Numbered from the stretch's first letter, positions 32,927 through 43,329 are shown. The stretch: DNA of 64,000 bases from Gracilibacillus alcaliphilus (GCF_016909015.1 NZ_JAFBFA010000021.1:1-64000), one strand, 5' to 3'. Notes: a model not told the origin generated them from the sequence alone. Numbers and translations are program-made.

Positions 32927-33196
32927 GTGAGTGGTGAAACAGTTATTTCATTAGCAGAGCAGGGAATTTATACAATATTAATGGTTACTGGCCCACTCCT
33001 GTTACTGGCATTAGTGGTCGGCTTGCTAGTCAGTGTCTTTCAAGCAACCACGCAGATCCAAGAGCAGACACTTGCCTTTATTCCAAAGATTGTTGCTGTA
33101 TTACTGGGGATTGTATTTTTCGGTCCATGGATGTTAGCCACCATGGTTGAATTTGCTTCTAATATTTTTCAAAACATCAATCAGTTTGTGAGATAG
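32927..33196 (+). CDS. fliQ: Flagellar export gate protein FliQ
   Basis: FliQ is a small export-gate subunit. The 89-residue product has two membrane helices (about 16-38 and 50-76) and the family block LLVSVFQATTQIQEQTL (about 29-45). The start is GTG 32927, with AGGAAAGGG about 11 bases upstream. The SD and start lie beyond the repeat element in the fliP-fliQ gap, so the gene is intact. Confidence 0.95.
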   Translation: MSGETVISLAEQGIYTILMVTGPLLLLALVVGLLVSVFQATTQIQEQTLAFIPKIVAVLLGIVFFGPWMLATMVEFASNIFQNINQFVR

Positions 33197-33199
33197 ACG

Positions 33200-33970
33200 A
33201 TGTTGGAATTGTTAAATATCAATCAATTACCTGCTTTTATTTTAATTTTAATAAGGATTATGGCTTTTTTGGCAACAGTACCAATTTTTTCTTACCGAAA
33301 TATTCCAGCTCAGTTGAAGATAGGGGTCGGTTTCTTCATTGCTTGGGTTACGTTTTATGCATTGGATATACCGGAACTAGCCGTTGACGGTATGTTCTTG
33401 CTGTTAGCTTTAAAAGAGGCGCTTATCGGCTTAATGCTAGGTTTACTGGCATTTCTTATTCTCACGGCGATTCAAATAGCCGGAGGATTTATCGATTTTC
33501 AAATGGGCTTTGCCATAGCCAATGTGGTGGATCCACAGACAGGCGCCCAAAGTCCGATCATCGGCCAGTATTTTTATACCATTGCGATTTTGTTTCTTTT
33601 AACAGTGGACGCCCATCACTTGTTTCTGAATGGCGTGATGTATAGTTTTGAAGCATTGCAGTTAGACCAGCCGATCCAGTTGGATAATCCGGAATTTATT
33701 TTACAAGTGTTTAGTCAGATGTTTTTAATGGCCTTTCAGTTGGCTTTACCGATTGTCGGTTGTTTGTTTTTGGTGGATGTTGCTTTAGGGATGATCGCAA
33801 GGACAGTGCCACAGTTGAATGTTTTTGTGGTTGGACTTCCTTTGAAGATCTTGGTATCTTTTGCAACTTTGTTTGTATTTATGGCCTTTTATATTACTAT
33901 CGTCCAACGGTTATTTCAATTTACTCTAGAATCGATGCAAAACCTTATGCAAATACTTGGGGGAGGCTAA
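33200..33970 (+). CDS. fliR: Flagellar export gate protein FliR
   Basis: FliR completes the FliP5Q4R1 gate. The 256-residue product is very hydrophobic, with about six membrane segments, IPAQLKIGVGFFIAWVTF near 33-50, DFQMGFAIANVVDPQTG (about 98-114) and GLPLKILVSF near the C-terminus. It starts 3 bases after the fliQ stop and flhB follows after 2 bases. Confidence 0.96.
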   Translation: MLELLNINQLPAFILILIRIMAFLATVPIFSYRNIPAQLKIGVGFFIAWVTFYALDIPELAVDGMFLLLALKEALIGLMLGLLAFLILTAIQIAGGFIDFQMGFAIANVVDPQTGAQSPIIGQYFYTIAILFLLTVDAHHLFLNGVMYSFEALQLDQPIQLDNPEFILQVFSQMFLMAFQLALPIVGCLFLVDVALGMIARTVPQLNVFVVGLPLKILVSFATLFVFMAFYITIVQRLFQFTLESMQNLMQILGGG

Positions 33971-33972
33971 CT

Positions 33973-35052
33973 ATGCGTTTACCATTAAATCTGCAATATT
34001 TTGCTGGTGAAAAAACAGAAAAGGCAACCCCAAAGAAGCGACAGGATGTAAGAAAGAAAGGACAAGTAGCAAAGAGTCAGGATGTAAATACGGCCATTTT
34101 GTTATTCTTTGTATTTATCATTTTGTTAGTGATTGGCAATTCATTAAAAAATGCCATGACAGAGATGTACAATAAGTCGTTTACGGAGTATATCCACCAT
34201 GAGGTGACGGCAATTGAGATACATAAAATGTTTATCGATGTGGTTTCACAGATCGCACTGGTACTAGCACCAATTATGTTAATTGCTGTCGTCGCAGGTC
34301 TAGCTTCGAATTTCTTACAATTTGGTTTTCTATTTTCAACAGAACCATTAAAAATGAAATTAAACAAAATTGACCCTATCCAAGGGGCAAAAAGAATTTT
34401 TTCTGCAAGGGCACTTGTAGAACTGGTTAAATCTGTGTTGAAAATTGCAGTTATTGCTACTATCACTTTCTCGATTATTTGGATGAATCGTGGAGAGATT
34501 ATGATGTTAACGTATAATGAAGTCAACATTTCGTTAGCATTCTTTGGGCAATTGACGATCCAAATGGGGCTGGCTACTGCCATCGCCTTACTTATTATTT
34601 CTATACTTGATTACAGTTATCAAAAGTATGATTTCGAAAAGCAAAATAGAATGTCCAAAAATGATATCAAAGATGAGCATAAAAATATCGAAGGTGATCC
34701 CTTAATTAAATCGAAGATCAAAGAGAAACAGCGACAGATGTCCATGCAGCGGATGATGAGTGAAATTCCCAATGCAGATGTAGTGATTACCAACCCAACC
34801 CATTACGCGATTGCGTTGAAATATGATGAAGACAAGGCAGACGCACCGTATGTTGTTGCCAAAGGGGTTGATTTTGTTGCGATGCGGATAAAGGACGTTG
34901 CAAGAAACCATGATATCATGATGGTAGAAAATCGCCCTTTAGCAAGAGCATTATATAATGAGGTAGAAATAAATCAAGTTATTGGAGAAGAATATTTTAA
35001 AACAGTGGCTGAGATACTGGCTTATGTGTATCGTGTGCAGAAAAAGGCATAA
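33973..35052 (+). CDS. flhB: Flagellar export switch protein FlhB
   Basis: FlhB controls the change of export substrate from rod/hook to filament proteins and cleaves itself in the NPTH motif, seen here at residues 274-277 (VITNPTHYAIALKY). The 359-residue product starts MRLPLNLQYFAGEKTEKATPKK (in parts), has four membrane segments (about 30-210) and a cytoplasmic C-terminal domain. ATG 33973 follows GGGGGAGG; in-frame upstream codons lie inside fliR. The shorter YlqH (7654-7929) resembles its C-terminal domain but lacks NPTH. Confidence 0.96.
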   Translation: MRLPLNLQYFAGEKTEKATPKKRQDVRKKGQVAKSQDVNTAILLFFVFIILLVIGNSLKNAMTEMYNKSFTEYIHHEVTAIEIHKMFIDVVSQIALVLAPIMLIAVVAGLASNFLQFGFLFSTEPLKMKLNKIDPIQGAKRIFSARALVELVKSVLKIAVIATITFSIIWMNRGEIMMLTYNEVNISLAFFGQLTIQMGLATAIALLIISILDYSYQKYDFEKQNRMSKNDIKDEHKNIEGDPLIKSKIKEKQRQMSMQRMMSEIPNADVVITNPTHYAIALKYDEDKADAPYVVAKGVDFVAMRIKDVARNHDIMMVENRPLARALYNEVEINQVIGEEYFKTVAEILAYVYRVQKKA

Positions 35053-35097
35053 GTCGTGGAGTGAAGTGTGAGTTGGATATAAAGGAGTTGCAAGAAA

Positions 35098-37131
35098 ATG
35101 AAATCTAGAGATCTATTTGTTTTATTAGGAGTTATCTCCATTGTTGTTATGTTAATTATTCCACTGCCAGGGTGGTTATTAAGTATACTTATTTTATTGA
35201 ATATGTCTCTAGCACTAATTGTAATCCTTGTAGCGATGAATACAACGGAAACATTGCAGTTCTCCGTGTTTCCCTCTTTATTACTATTGCTTACCTTATT
35301 TCGCCTAGGTATCAGTGTATCCACTACTAGATCGATTCTTTCCGAAGCGGATGCCGGCGGTGTAGTAGATACCTTTGGTTCCTTCGTTATCGGAGACAAT
35401 CCTTTGGTTGGTTTTGTTGTATTTATTATTTTGGTTATTATCCAATTTATTGTTATTACAAAAGGTAGTGAACGTGTATCAGAGGTTGCTGCCCGATTTA
35501 CTTTAGATGCTATGCCTGGAAAGCAGATGAGCATTGATGCCGACCTGAATGCCGGTTTAATTAATGAACAGCAAGCTAAAGAACGCCGCGAAAAAATCGA
35601 AAATGAATCTGATTTTTATGGATCAATGGATGGGGCCAGTAAATTTGTCAAAGGGGATGCCATTGCCAGTATTATCATTGTAATTATCAATATTATTTTT
35701 GGATTGATTATTGGGATGACACAGATGGGCTTTAGTTTTGGTGAAGCGATTGATACCTATATGCGCTTAACAGTAGGCGACGGATTAGTTACACAGATTC
35801 CAGCTTTGCTTATTTCGACGGCTACAGGTATCGTTGTCACACGTGTTGCCTCAGATAGTAATTTAAGTACCAATGTAAGTAAGCAGCTGCTCCAATATCC
35901 TACCATGTTATATATCGCAGGCGGTACAATCTTTTTGCTAGGGCTTACCCCTATTAATTTCTTTTTGACAGGCTCGATTGCTGCCGTGTTAATTATAGCA
36001 GCCTTTCTACTGTCACGAAGGTCAAATGTGGAAGAGCCATCGACAGAAGAAGAACTGGCTCAAGAGGAGTCAGAAGAGATGAAAGCACCAGAGAATGTGA
36101 TTGGCTTAATTAATATGGATCCGATTGAGTTTGAATTTGGATATGGCTTAATTCCATTAGCAGATACGAATCAGGGGGGCGATTTGTTAGACCGAGTAGT
36201 GATGATTCGGCGCCAATTAGCAATAGAACTAGGATTAGTTATACCAGTTGTACGTATCCGTGATAATATTCAATTAAACCCAAATGAATATCGATTGAAA
36301 ATCAAAGGAAATGAAGCTGCTAAAGGTGAGTTGCTGTTAGATCACTATTTGGCAATGAGCCCAGGGATTGAAGATGATGATTTAGAGGGGATCGATACGG
36401 TTGAACCTGCCTTTGGTCTTCCCGCAAAATGGATAACAGAGGCAGTAAAAGATGAAGCGGAAATGTCTGGTTATACAGTAGTAGACCCACCTTCCGTTGT
36501 ATCGACTCATATTACCGAGGTCATTAAGCGGCACGCTCACCAGTTAATTGGCCGTCAAGAAACACAGCAATTAATCGATCACTTAAAAGAAAGTAATCCA
36601 ATTTTGGTGGAGGAAGTAACACCAGAGCCATTAAGTGTAGGAGATATTCAGAAGGTATTAGCCAAACTGTTACGTGAACATGTCTCGATTAAGAATTTAC
36701 CTGTTATTTTTGAAACATTAGCTGATTTCTCAAAAATGACAACCGATACCGATCTATTAGGGGAATATGTAAGACAAGCATTATCTGCCCAAATTACAAC
36801 CGAACTGTTACATGGTAAACAACAGCTGAAGGTCATCACTGTTTCCGGAGAGGTAGAGAAATTAATCGCAGAACATATCCAACAAACAGAGTATGGAAGT
36901 TATCTAGCAATGGATCCAGATACACAACAAAGAGTTATTCAATCTGTGTCAGAGAATGTCGAAAACATGAGTTTACAAGAAGAGACACCTGTTATTATCT
37001 GTTCTCCAACGATCAGAATGTATTTTAAACAGTTATTAGATCGCTTCTATCCTCATGTTACAGTGCTTTCCTATAACGAGATTGAGCCTACAGCAGAAAT
37101 CCAAAGCATCGGGGTGGTGAATGTGGCATGA
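35098..37131 (+). CDS. flhA: Flagellar export apparatus protein FlhA
   Basis: FlhA forms the nonameric cytoplasmic ring and proton-driven part of the export gate. The 677-residue product has eight membrane segments (about 1-320), with the FHIPEP-type loop (RFTLDAMPGKQMSIDADLNAG, in parts, about 140-162), and a cytoplasmic domain to the end. AAAGGAGTTG precedes the ATG. The stop overlaps the flhF start by 4 bases. Confidence 0.97.
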   Translation: MKSRDLFVLLGVISIVVMLIIPLPGWLLSILILLNMSLALIVILVAMNTTETLQFSVFPSLLLLLTLFRLGISVSTTRSILSEADAGGVVDTFGSFVIGDNPLVGFVVFIILVIIQFIVITKGSERVSEVAARFTLDAMPGKQMSIDADLNAGLINEQQAKERREKIENESDFYGSMDGASKFVKGDAIASIIIVIINIIFGLIIGMTQMGFSFGEAIDTYMRLTVGDGLVTQIPALLISTATGIVVTRVASDSNLSTNVSKQLLQYPTMLYIAGGTIFLLGLTPINFFLTGSIAAVLIIAAFLLSRRSNVEEPSTEEELAQEESEEMKAPENVIGLINMDPIEFEFGYGLIPLADTNQGGDLLDRVVMIRRQLAIELGLVIPVVRIRDNIQLNPNEYRLKIKGNEAAKGELLLDHYLAMSPGIEDDDLEGIDTVEPAFGLPAKWITEAVKDEAEMSGYTVVDPPSVVSTHITEVIKRHAHQLIGRQETQQLIDHLKESNPILVEEVTPEPLSVGDIQKVLAKLLREHVSIKNLPVIFETLADFSKMTTDTDLLGEYVRQALSAQITTELLHGKQQLKVITVSGEVEKLIAEHIQQTEYGSYLAMDPDTQQRVIQSVSENVENMSLQEETPVIICSPTIRMYFKQLLDRFYPHVTVLSYNEIEPTAEIQSIGVVNVA

Positions 37132-38237
37132 AGGTAAAAAAGATTAAAGGTGAAACAATGCCAGAAGTAATGCAGGTGGTCAAAAAAGAATTGGGCCCGG
37201 ATGCCGTTATTTTAAATTCAAAGATTGTCTATGAGGGTGGCTTTTTAGGTCTATTTAAAAAACGCAAAATTGAAGTGCTTGCGGCTGTTGATCATGCCGC
37301 AACACCAAAGAAAAACCCGGTAAAACAAAAAGTAAAAAACAGACAGAAGCTAGAAAAAGCGGCAACCATTTCTGCGCAGGATAGTCTTTTAAAAGAATTG
37401 CGTGAGATGAAGAGTATGCTGAAAGAACAAAAAAATGATGATCTGTTTGCTGCTCCTTATCAAGAAGCCTATCAACATTTGTTAGCGGCAGAGGTTGACT
37501 CATCAATCGCACATGAGATCATCCAAGCGATTCAGCACCGATTTGAGTCCAAAGAAATAGATATGGATCAATTATCTAACCAGCTTGCATTTGAAATCAA
37601 AAATCGCTTGGCACAGAAAGGCAACTTTGGCGGTGATGCTTTTGATAAGCAGATTATCCATTTAGTCGGTCCGACAGGTGTTGGTAAAACAACTACCATT
37701 GCCAAACTGGCAGCTGAATGTGTACTAAACCGTAAAAAGAAGGTAGCGTTTATTACCACTGATACGTATCGGATTGCAGCGATTGAACAATTAAAAACGT
37801 ATTCCAAAATACTTGATGTACCGATTGAGATCGCTTATAACATGAAAGATTATCAGAAGGCAAGGGACCAATTTAAAGATTATGATTATATCTTTGTTGA
37901 TACGGCTGGACGGAATTTCCGCGATGATAAATATGTGGATGAACTCGGTAAAATAGTTGACTTAACCTATGAAGTAAATACATATTTAGTGCTTTCATTA
38001 ACAACAAGAGCTAGTGATGTTGAGGTAATTTATCAACAGTTTAATAAGATCCCGATTAAACAGGCGATTCTTACAAAAGAAGACGAAACAAATACCTATG
38101 GTACAGTACTTAACTTATGTTTGAAACATGACGTCGGTTTGGCTTATATTACCAACGGACAGGATGTACCAGATGATATTCAAGAGGCTTCTATTGACCA
38201 AGTTGCTAATCTAATTGTTGGTGGTTTGCGTAAATGA
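37128..38237 (+). CDS. flhF: Flagellar placement SRP-like GTPase FlhF
   Basis: FlhF is an SRP-family GTPase that sets the site and number of flagella. The 369-residue protein has a B domain and N domain, then the G domain with GPTGVGKTTTIAKL (about 182-195), TTDTYRIAAIEQL, VDTAGRN (G3) and LTKEDE (G4-like). It overlaps flhA and the following flhG, and GGGGTGGTGA lies upstream of ATG 37128. Confidence 0.96.
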   Translation: MKVKKIKGETMPEVMQVVKKELGPDAVILNSKIVYEGGFLGLFKKRKIEVLAAVDHAATPKKNPVKQKVKNRQKLEKAATISAQDSLLKELREMKSMLKEQKNDDLFAAPYQEAYQHLLAAEVDSSIAHEIIQAIQHRFESKEIDMDQLSNQLAFEIKNRLAQKGNFGGDAFDKQIIHLVGPTGVGKTTTIAKLAAECVLNRKKKVAFITTDTYRIAAIEQLKTYSKILDVPIEIAYNMKDYQKARDQFKDYDYIFVDTAGRNFRDDKYVDELGKIVDLTYEVNTYLVLSLTTRASDVEVIYQQFNKIPIKQAILTKEDETNTYGTVLNLCLKHDVGLAYITNGQDVPDDIQEASIDQVANLIVGGLRK

Positions 38238-39091
38238 CAGATCAAGCAGAACAACTAAGAAGAAAGTTACAGGATAGCCACGCTGTTATACCACAGGCTA
38301 AAACACTGGCAATTGTTAGTGGGAAAGGCGGGGTTGGTAAATCGAATATCGCCATAAATTTTTCATTACTGTTGGCAAAAAGATCAAAAAAAGTCTTATT
38401 AATTGATCTAGATATAGGAATGGGCAATATCGATATTTTGTTAGGAACTAACGCCAAATACTCTATTTCGCATTTATTTGAGCAAAAAGTCACGTTTTTT
38501 GATATGATAGAAACAGGGCCAAATTGCTTAGATTTTATAGCCGGTGGCAGTGGATTAAACGAGATATTTCAACTGAATCAGCAAAAATTAACTTTTTTTA
38601 TTCAGCAGTTGGAGCAAGCGGTGAAAACCTATGATTATATTATCTTTGATATGGGGGCAGGGGTAACCAGGGATACGATCGAATTCATGAAGGCAGTGGA
38701 TGAATGTATACTTGTAACAACTCCTGAGCCAACATCTATAACAGATGCCTATTCTATGATCAAACATGTACTGATGGAACGAGAAACAGCCTTTCATGTA
38801 ATTGTTAATCGAACACGCAATGCCAAGCAGGGGATAGAGGTAAGCAATAGATTAATAGGTGTGGTGAAGCGTTTCTTAAATCAGTCTATTCATCCATTGG
38901 GTTCTGTACCTGACGATGAGGCAGTTGTAAATGCTGTCATTGCTCAAGAACCATTTGTACTGCATCAACATAACTCACGGGCGGCAAAAGCCTTAGAAAG
39001 CATTGCCAAGCAATATTTGAATGAACCTGTCGAGCCAACCAATCGTTCAGGGTTTATCAGGCGATTAAAAAGAATCTTTACAGAAAGGTAG
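38234..39091 (+). CDS. flhG: Flagellar number regulator FlhG (YlxH), MinD-like ATPase
   Basis: FlhG is a MinD/ParA-type ATPase that activates FlhF GTPase and helps assemble the C ring. The 285-residue product has the deviant Walker A SGKGGVGKSNIAIN (about 29-42), LLIDLDIGMGNIDILLG (about 55-71) and a Walker B-like YIIFDMGAGV. The C-terminus ends with a basic helix (RSGFIRRLKRIFTER), as expected for membrane association. It overlaps flhF by 4 bases. Confidence 0.95.
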   Translation: MTDQAEQLRRKLQDSHAVIPQAKTLAIVSGKGGVGKSNIAINFSLLLAKRSKKVLLIDLDIGMGNIDILLGTNAKYSISHLFEQKVTFFDMIETGPNCLDFIAGGSGLNEIFQLNQQKLTFFIQQLEQAVKTYDYIIFDMGAGVTRDTIEFMKAVDECILVTTPEPTSITDAYSMIKHVLMERETAFHVIVNRTRNAKQGIEVSNRLIGVVKRFLNQSIHPLGSVPDDEAVVNAVIAQEPFVLHQHNSRAAKALESIAKQYLNEPVEPTNRSGFIRRLKRIFTER

Positions 39092-39097
39092 ACTGCC

Positions 39098-40156
39098 ATG
39101 GCCAAAAAACAAATCTTGGTTGTAGATGATTCCGCATTTATGCGCAAGATGATCACAGATATTTTAAGTGCCTCCGATCAGCTGGAGGTCTGCGGTACAG
39201 CAAGAAATGGGGAAGATGCCTTAAAGAAGCTGATTGAATGGAAACCAGATGTAATTACACTAGATGTAGAAATGCCGGTAATGGATGGCATTTCTACCTT
39301 GCAGGAAATTATGAAACGTCAGCCGACCCCAGTAGTGATGCTCTCCAGTCTAACAAAACAAGGTGCGGATAAGACAATGGAGGCGATGTCTTATGGAGCT
39401 GTTGATTTTATTGCCAAACCTTCCGGAGCAATCTCTCTTAATATTAAAGATATCCAAGAGGAGATTATCAGTAAGGTTGAGCGAGCTACACAAGTCAGCC
39501 ATTTTCGCTGGCTGCCTGCTGAGAAAGCAGTCTCAACGAAGAGAAAGAATACATATAAAGCAATTCAAAGTGATCATCCGATTGTGGCGATTGGATCGTC
39601 TACAGGGGGACCGCGTGCATTGCAAGATGTAATCACAGGTTTACCCGCAGGTTTTCAGGCGCCTGTTGTGATTGTACAGCACATGCCAAAAGGGTTTACT
39701 AAATCCTTAGCAGAACGACTTAATAAGATGTCTGCGCTGCATGTAAAAGAAGTCGCACATGGTGATGTCATCGAAAAAGGACATGTTTATGTGGCACAGG
39801 GGGCGAAGCAATTTAAAGTGATTTCTGCAGGAACGCAATTGATTGCCGATGTAAAAGAATCAGAACCAGTAAACGGTCATCAGCCTGCCGTAGATGTTCT
39901 GTTTGAATCGATTGCCAGTATCAGACACTGCCACCCAATCGCCGTCATTTTAACAGGTATGGGAAGCGATGGAACCAATGGCTTAATTCAATTAAAGAAG
40001 CATCATCCGAGAACGATCGCGATTGCACAGTCCGAGGCAAGCTGTGTTGTTTACGGAATGCCTCAAGCTGCTGTGAAGACGGGGTTGATAGATTACACGG
40101 AAGATCTGAACGATGTAAGTGATGTATTAATACAAAAAGTCCCTAACAAGAGGTGA
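39098..40156 (+). CDS. cheB: Chemotaxis methylesterase/deamidase CheB
   Basis: CheB removes methyl groups from, and deamidates, chemoreceptors when phosphorylated by CheA. The 352-residue protein has a receiver domain (Asp56, LDVEMPVMDG), a linker, and the esterase domain with the catalytic Ser in GSSTGGPRAL (about 165-174), the His of VQHMPKGFT (about 190-198) and the Asp in GMGSDGTNG (about 287-295). AGAAAGGT precedes ATG 39098. Confidence 0.96.
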   Translation: MAKKQILVVDDSAFMRKMITDILSASDQLEVCGTARNGEDALKKLIEWKPDVITLDVEMPVMDGISTLQEIMKRQPTPVVMLSSLTKQGADKTMEAMSYGAVDFIAKPSGAISLNIKDIQEEIISKVERATQVSHFRWLPAEKAVSTKRKNTYKAIQSDHPIVAIGSSTGGPRALQDVITGLPAGFQAPVVIVQHMPKGFTKSLAERLNKMSALHVKEVAHGDVIEKGHVYVAQGAKQFKVISAGTQLIADVKESEPVNGHQPAVDVLFESIASIRHCHPIAVILTGMGSDGTNGLIQLKKHHPRTIAIAQSEASCVVYGMPQAAVKTGLIDYTEDLNDVSDVLIQKVPNKR

Positions 40157-40163
40157 TAGGTGG

Positions 40164-42215
40164 ATGGAAGTAAATGAATATTTAGAGGTGTTTATTGAGG
40201 AAAGTAAGGAACATATTCAATCATTGAATGATCATTTATTAATATTAGAAAACGACCCTGCCAATATGGAAACAGTCAGTGAAATCTTTCGTTCTGCTCA
40301 TACATTGAAAGGTATGGCTGCTACAATGGGGTATAGAGATATTGCGGACTTGACACATAAAATGGAGAATGTCTTTGATGCAGTTCGAAATAATCAAATT
40401 AGTATTCATTCGGAAATAATGGATGTATTATTTCAAGCTGTTGATCAGCTGGAGGGAATGGTTTTAGACATTGTGGATGGTGGCGAAGGTGCCGCCGATG
40501 TTCAGCAGTTAGTGACTCAACTTCAAGCAATTGAGAATAAGGAAGAGATTCCAAAGGCAAGTGCAGGTTTTGCATCAGCCGATATCGTGGATAGTAAGCC
40601 AGAAGCTGCAGATACAATATTCAGCCCATTTGCCAATCTGGATGAATTTGAGCAGACAGTCTTAAGGCAATCGAAAGAAAATGATTGTAATAATTTAGAG
40701 ATAAATGTAAGGCTGGCAGAGAATTGCTTGTTGAAAGCAGCTCGTGTTTATATGGTTTTTGAAGTATTGGAACAAGTAGGCGAAGTAATTAAATCTGATC
40801 CAACCGTACAGGAATTAGAAGAAGAGAATTTTGAGAGCTCTTTTCATGTATTATTGATTACCAAAGAAACAGCAGATCAGGTAAAAAATAAGATTCTTAA
40901 GGTTTCAGAGGTTGAGGAAGTAGTTATCCAAGAGTATGAGCTGGCAGAACCGTCAGAATCAGCTCAGCAAGAGGAAACAAAACTGGACGAATCGAAAGAG
41001 GAACAGAAGACAGCCGCACCGAAGCAGCAAGAAACGACAACGAAAACAAAGAAAGCACAAAATGTTGTGAGTAAGACCATCCGTGTCAATATCGATCGTT
41101 TGGATGCATTAATGAACTTATTCGAAGAGTTAGTGATTGATAAAGGTCGCCTGGAGCAAATTTCTACCAATTTAAGACATAGTGAATTACAAGACACTGT
41201 CGAGCATATGTCAAGAATCTCAAATGATTTACAGAATATTATTCTGAATATGAGAATGGTTCCTGTGGAGCAAGTATTTAACCGATTCCCGCGCATGGTA
41301 CGCCAATTATCCAAAGATTTAGGCAAAAAGATTGACTTGCAAATCGTAGGAGCGGAGACAGAACTGGATCGAACGGTGATTGATGAAATTGGCGATCCTT
41401 TAGTTCATTTAATTCGCAACTCATTAGACCACGGGATCGAAACACCTGATAAGCGAATACAAGCTGGCAAAAATGAAACAGGAAAACTGTTGTTAAAGGC
41501 ATATCATAGTGGTAACCATGTTTTTATTGAAATTTCAGATGATGGAGCTGGTATCAATAAAGAAAAGGTACTTCACAAGGCAATCGAGAATCAGGTGGTC
41601 ACGCCAGAGGTGGCGGAACAGCTTAGCGAAAAAGAAATCTATCAATTAATTTTATCCAGCGGCTTTTCGACTGCTGATCATATCAGTGATGTTTCTGGCC
41701 GCGGTGTTGGGTTAGATGTTGTTAAGAATACGATTGAGTCTCTTGGCGGCATGCTGACAATCGAGTCAGAGGAAGGGTCAGGCTCGTTATTTTCTATTCA
41801 GTTACCACTTACCTTATCGATTATTTCTGCCTTACTGGTGGAAGTAGCTGATGAAAAATATGCAATTCCACTCTCTTCAATTATTGAAACGGCGATTATT
41901 CATAAGGAAGATATCCTCAATGCTCATAATAAGCAAGTCATTGATTTCAGAGGCAAGGTTGTTCCCCTGCTTGATTTAAAGGATGTCTTTGAAGTCCCTG
42001 TAGAAAAGGAAGAATCAGACCTGTATCCAGTGGTCATTATTCGTAAAGGGGATAAAATGGCTGGTCTGATTGTCGATACATTTATTGGACAGCAGGAAAT
42101 TGTACTTAAATCCTTGGGAGAATTCTTAGGGGATGTCTTTGCTATTTCTGGTGCCACGATCTTAGGCGATGGTCAAGTTGCTTTAATTATCGATACAAAC
42201 ACAATTATCACTTAG
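40164..42215 (+). CDS. cheA: Chemotaxis histidine kinase CheA
   Basis: CheA phosphorylates CheY and CheB in answer to receptors. The 683-residue protein has the HPt domain with phosphorylated His46 (FRSAHTLKGMA), a P2 CheY-binding domain (about 165-260), a Q/E/T-rich linker, the dimerisation domain (about 305-370), the ATPase domain (HLIRNSLDHGIE, DDGAGIN, GRGVGLDVV) and a C-terminal CheW-like domain. GAGGTGATAGGTGG lies upstream. Confidence 0.97.
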   Translation: MEVNEYLEVFIEESKEHIQSLNDHLLILENDPANMETVSEIFRSAHTLKGMAATMGYRDIADLTHKMENVFDAVRNNQISIHSEIMDVLFQAVDQLEGMVLDIVDGGEGAADVQQLVTQLQAIENKEEIPKASAGFASADIVDSKPEAADTIFSPFANLDEFEQTVLRQSKENDCNNLEINVRLAENCLLKAARVYMVFEVLEQVGEVIKSDPTVQELEEENFESSFHVLLITKETADQVKNKILKVSEVEEVVIQEYELAEPSESAQQEETKLDESKEEQKTAAPKQQETTTKTKKAQNVVSKTIRVNIDRLDALMNLFEELVIDKGRLEQISTNLRHSELQDTVEHMSRISNDLQNIILNMRMVPVEQVFNRFPRMVRQLSKDLGKKIDLQIVGAETELDRTVIDEIGDPLVHLIRNSLDHGIETPDKRIQAGKNETGKLLLKAYHSGNHVFIEISDDGAGINKEKVLHKAIENQVVTPEVAEQLSEKEIYQLILSSGFSTADHISDVSGRGVGLDVVKNTIESLGGMLTIESEEGSGSLFSIQLPLTLSIISALLVEVADEKYAIPLSSIIETAIIHKEDILNAHNKQVIDFRGKVVPLLDLKDVFEVPVEKEESDLYPVVIIRKGDKMAGLIVDTFIGQQEIVLKSLGEFLGDVFAISGATILGDGQVALIIDTNTIIT

Positions 42216-42227
42216 GGGGGAACAAAC

Positions 42228-42710
42228 ATGGATGGAAATGCAAATATATACAAATGTATTGTGGCACAGCTTGATAACCAGGAATATGCCATACCAGTGG
42301 AGAAGGTGGGCGCCATTGAACGGAAACTGCATATGACGCGTGTGCCTAAGACAGCGCCTTGTGTGAAAGGGGTTATTAACCTTCGTGGTGTAATTACACC
42401 GATTGTCCATCTCCGCGAACGGTTTGGCATGACATCTTCTGTAGAAACAAATGAAAGCAATCGTATCATCATTGTACATATGGAGAACTATGATGTTGGT
42501 TTGATTGTTGATGCAGCATACGATGTGCTGGATATTCCTCAGAATAAATTAGAGCCGGCACCACAAGTTATCGGTGCAGTAGACGTGGATTATATTAAAG
42601 GCGTTGCCCAGGTAAACGATCGTTTGATTATGCTGTTAGATTTAGAAAAGGTACTGGACTTAGAGGCATTGCAAGCCATGAAAGGGAAAGTAGGCCAGCT
42701 AAATGGTTGA
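42228..42710 (+). CDS. cheW: Chemotaxis coupling protein CheW
   Basis: CheW links chemoreceptors to CheA. The 160-residue product is a single CheW domain with YAIPVEKVGAIERK (about 18-31), VKGVINLRGVITPIVHL (about 45-61), and DAAYDVLDIPQ near residue 95. AGGGGGGAAC precedes the ATG. Its last codons overlap the cheC start by 8 bases. Confidence 0.96.
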   Translation: MDGNANIYKCIVAQLDNQEYAIPVEKVGAIERKLHMTRVPKTAPCVKGVINLRGVITPIVHLRERFGMTSSVETNESNRIIIVHMENYDVGLIVDAAYDVLDIPQNKLEPAPQVIGAVDVDYIKGVAQVNDRLIMLLDLEKVLDLEALQAMKGKVGQLNG

Positions 42711-43329
42711 CATGAATAATTTATCCTCACTCCATCTGGATATATTAAGTGAAATTGGCAATATAGGATCAGGTAATGCCGCAACGGCTTTATCCAACCT
42801 GTTAAATAAGAAGATTGATATGTCTGTCCCTGCTATTAAAATTGTAGAGTTCAATGAATTAATGGAATATGTTGGCGGACCTGATCAAGTGATTGTCAGT
42901 GTCTGTCTCAGAATTCAAGGAGAAGCCCCTGGCAGTATGTTTTTTGTCTTACAGCCGGAGGAAGCAAATTTACTGGCGGAACAGTTAATAAACGTAAATG
43001 TATCAGATATCATCGAGGATGAGATGGCGCTTTCTGCTATATCAGAGGTAGGTAATATCCTATCAGGTTCTTATCTATCGGCTTTGTCCGATTTCACCTC
43101 TATTAATATGCAGCCTACTGTTCCGACATTAGTAATGGATATGGCCGCGGCAATTCTCATGCAAGGGATGATAGAGATTTCCCAAGAAAGTGATTATGCG
43201 ATTATTATCGATACTTCCATTGTTCAAGAAGGCAGCCCGCAGCGAGAACTAATCAAAGGTCATTTCTTATTGCTGCCTGATCCAGACTCCTTCGGGAAAA
43301 TTTTCGAATCACTAGGAGTTATAGAATAA
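42703..43329 (+). CDS. cheC: CheY-P phosphatase CheC
   Basis: CheC dephosphorylates CheY-P and binds CheD as a feedback element in adaptation. The 208-residue product has two phosphatase-type sites, SEIGNIGSGNAATALSNLL (about 15-33) and SEVGNILSGSYLSAL (about 115-129). ATG 42703 and ATG 42712 are both possible; neither has a strong SD, and translation may be coupled to cheW. A TAATG junction couples it to cheD. Confidence 0.94.
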   Translation: MVDMNNLSSLHLDILSEIGNIGSGNAATALSNLLNKKIDMSVPAIKIVEFNELMEYVGGPDQVIVSVCLRIQGEAPGSMFFVLQPEEANLLAEQLINVNVSDIIEDEMALSAISEVGNILSGSYLSALSDFTSINMQPTVPTLVMDMAAAILMQGMIEISQESDYAIIIDTSIVQEGSPQRELIKGHFLLLPDPDSFGKIFESLGVIE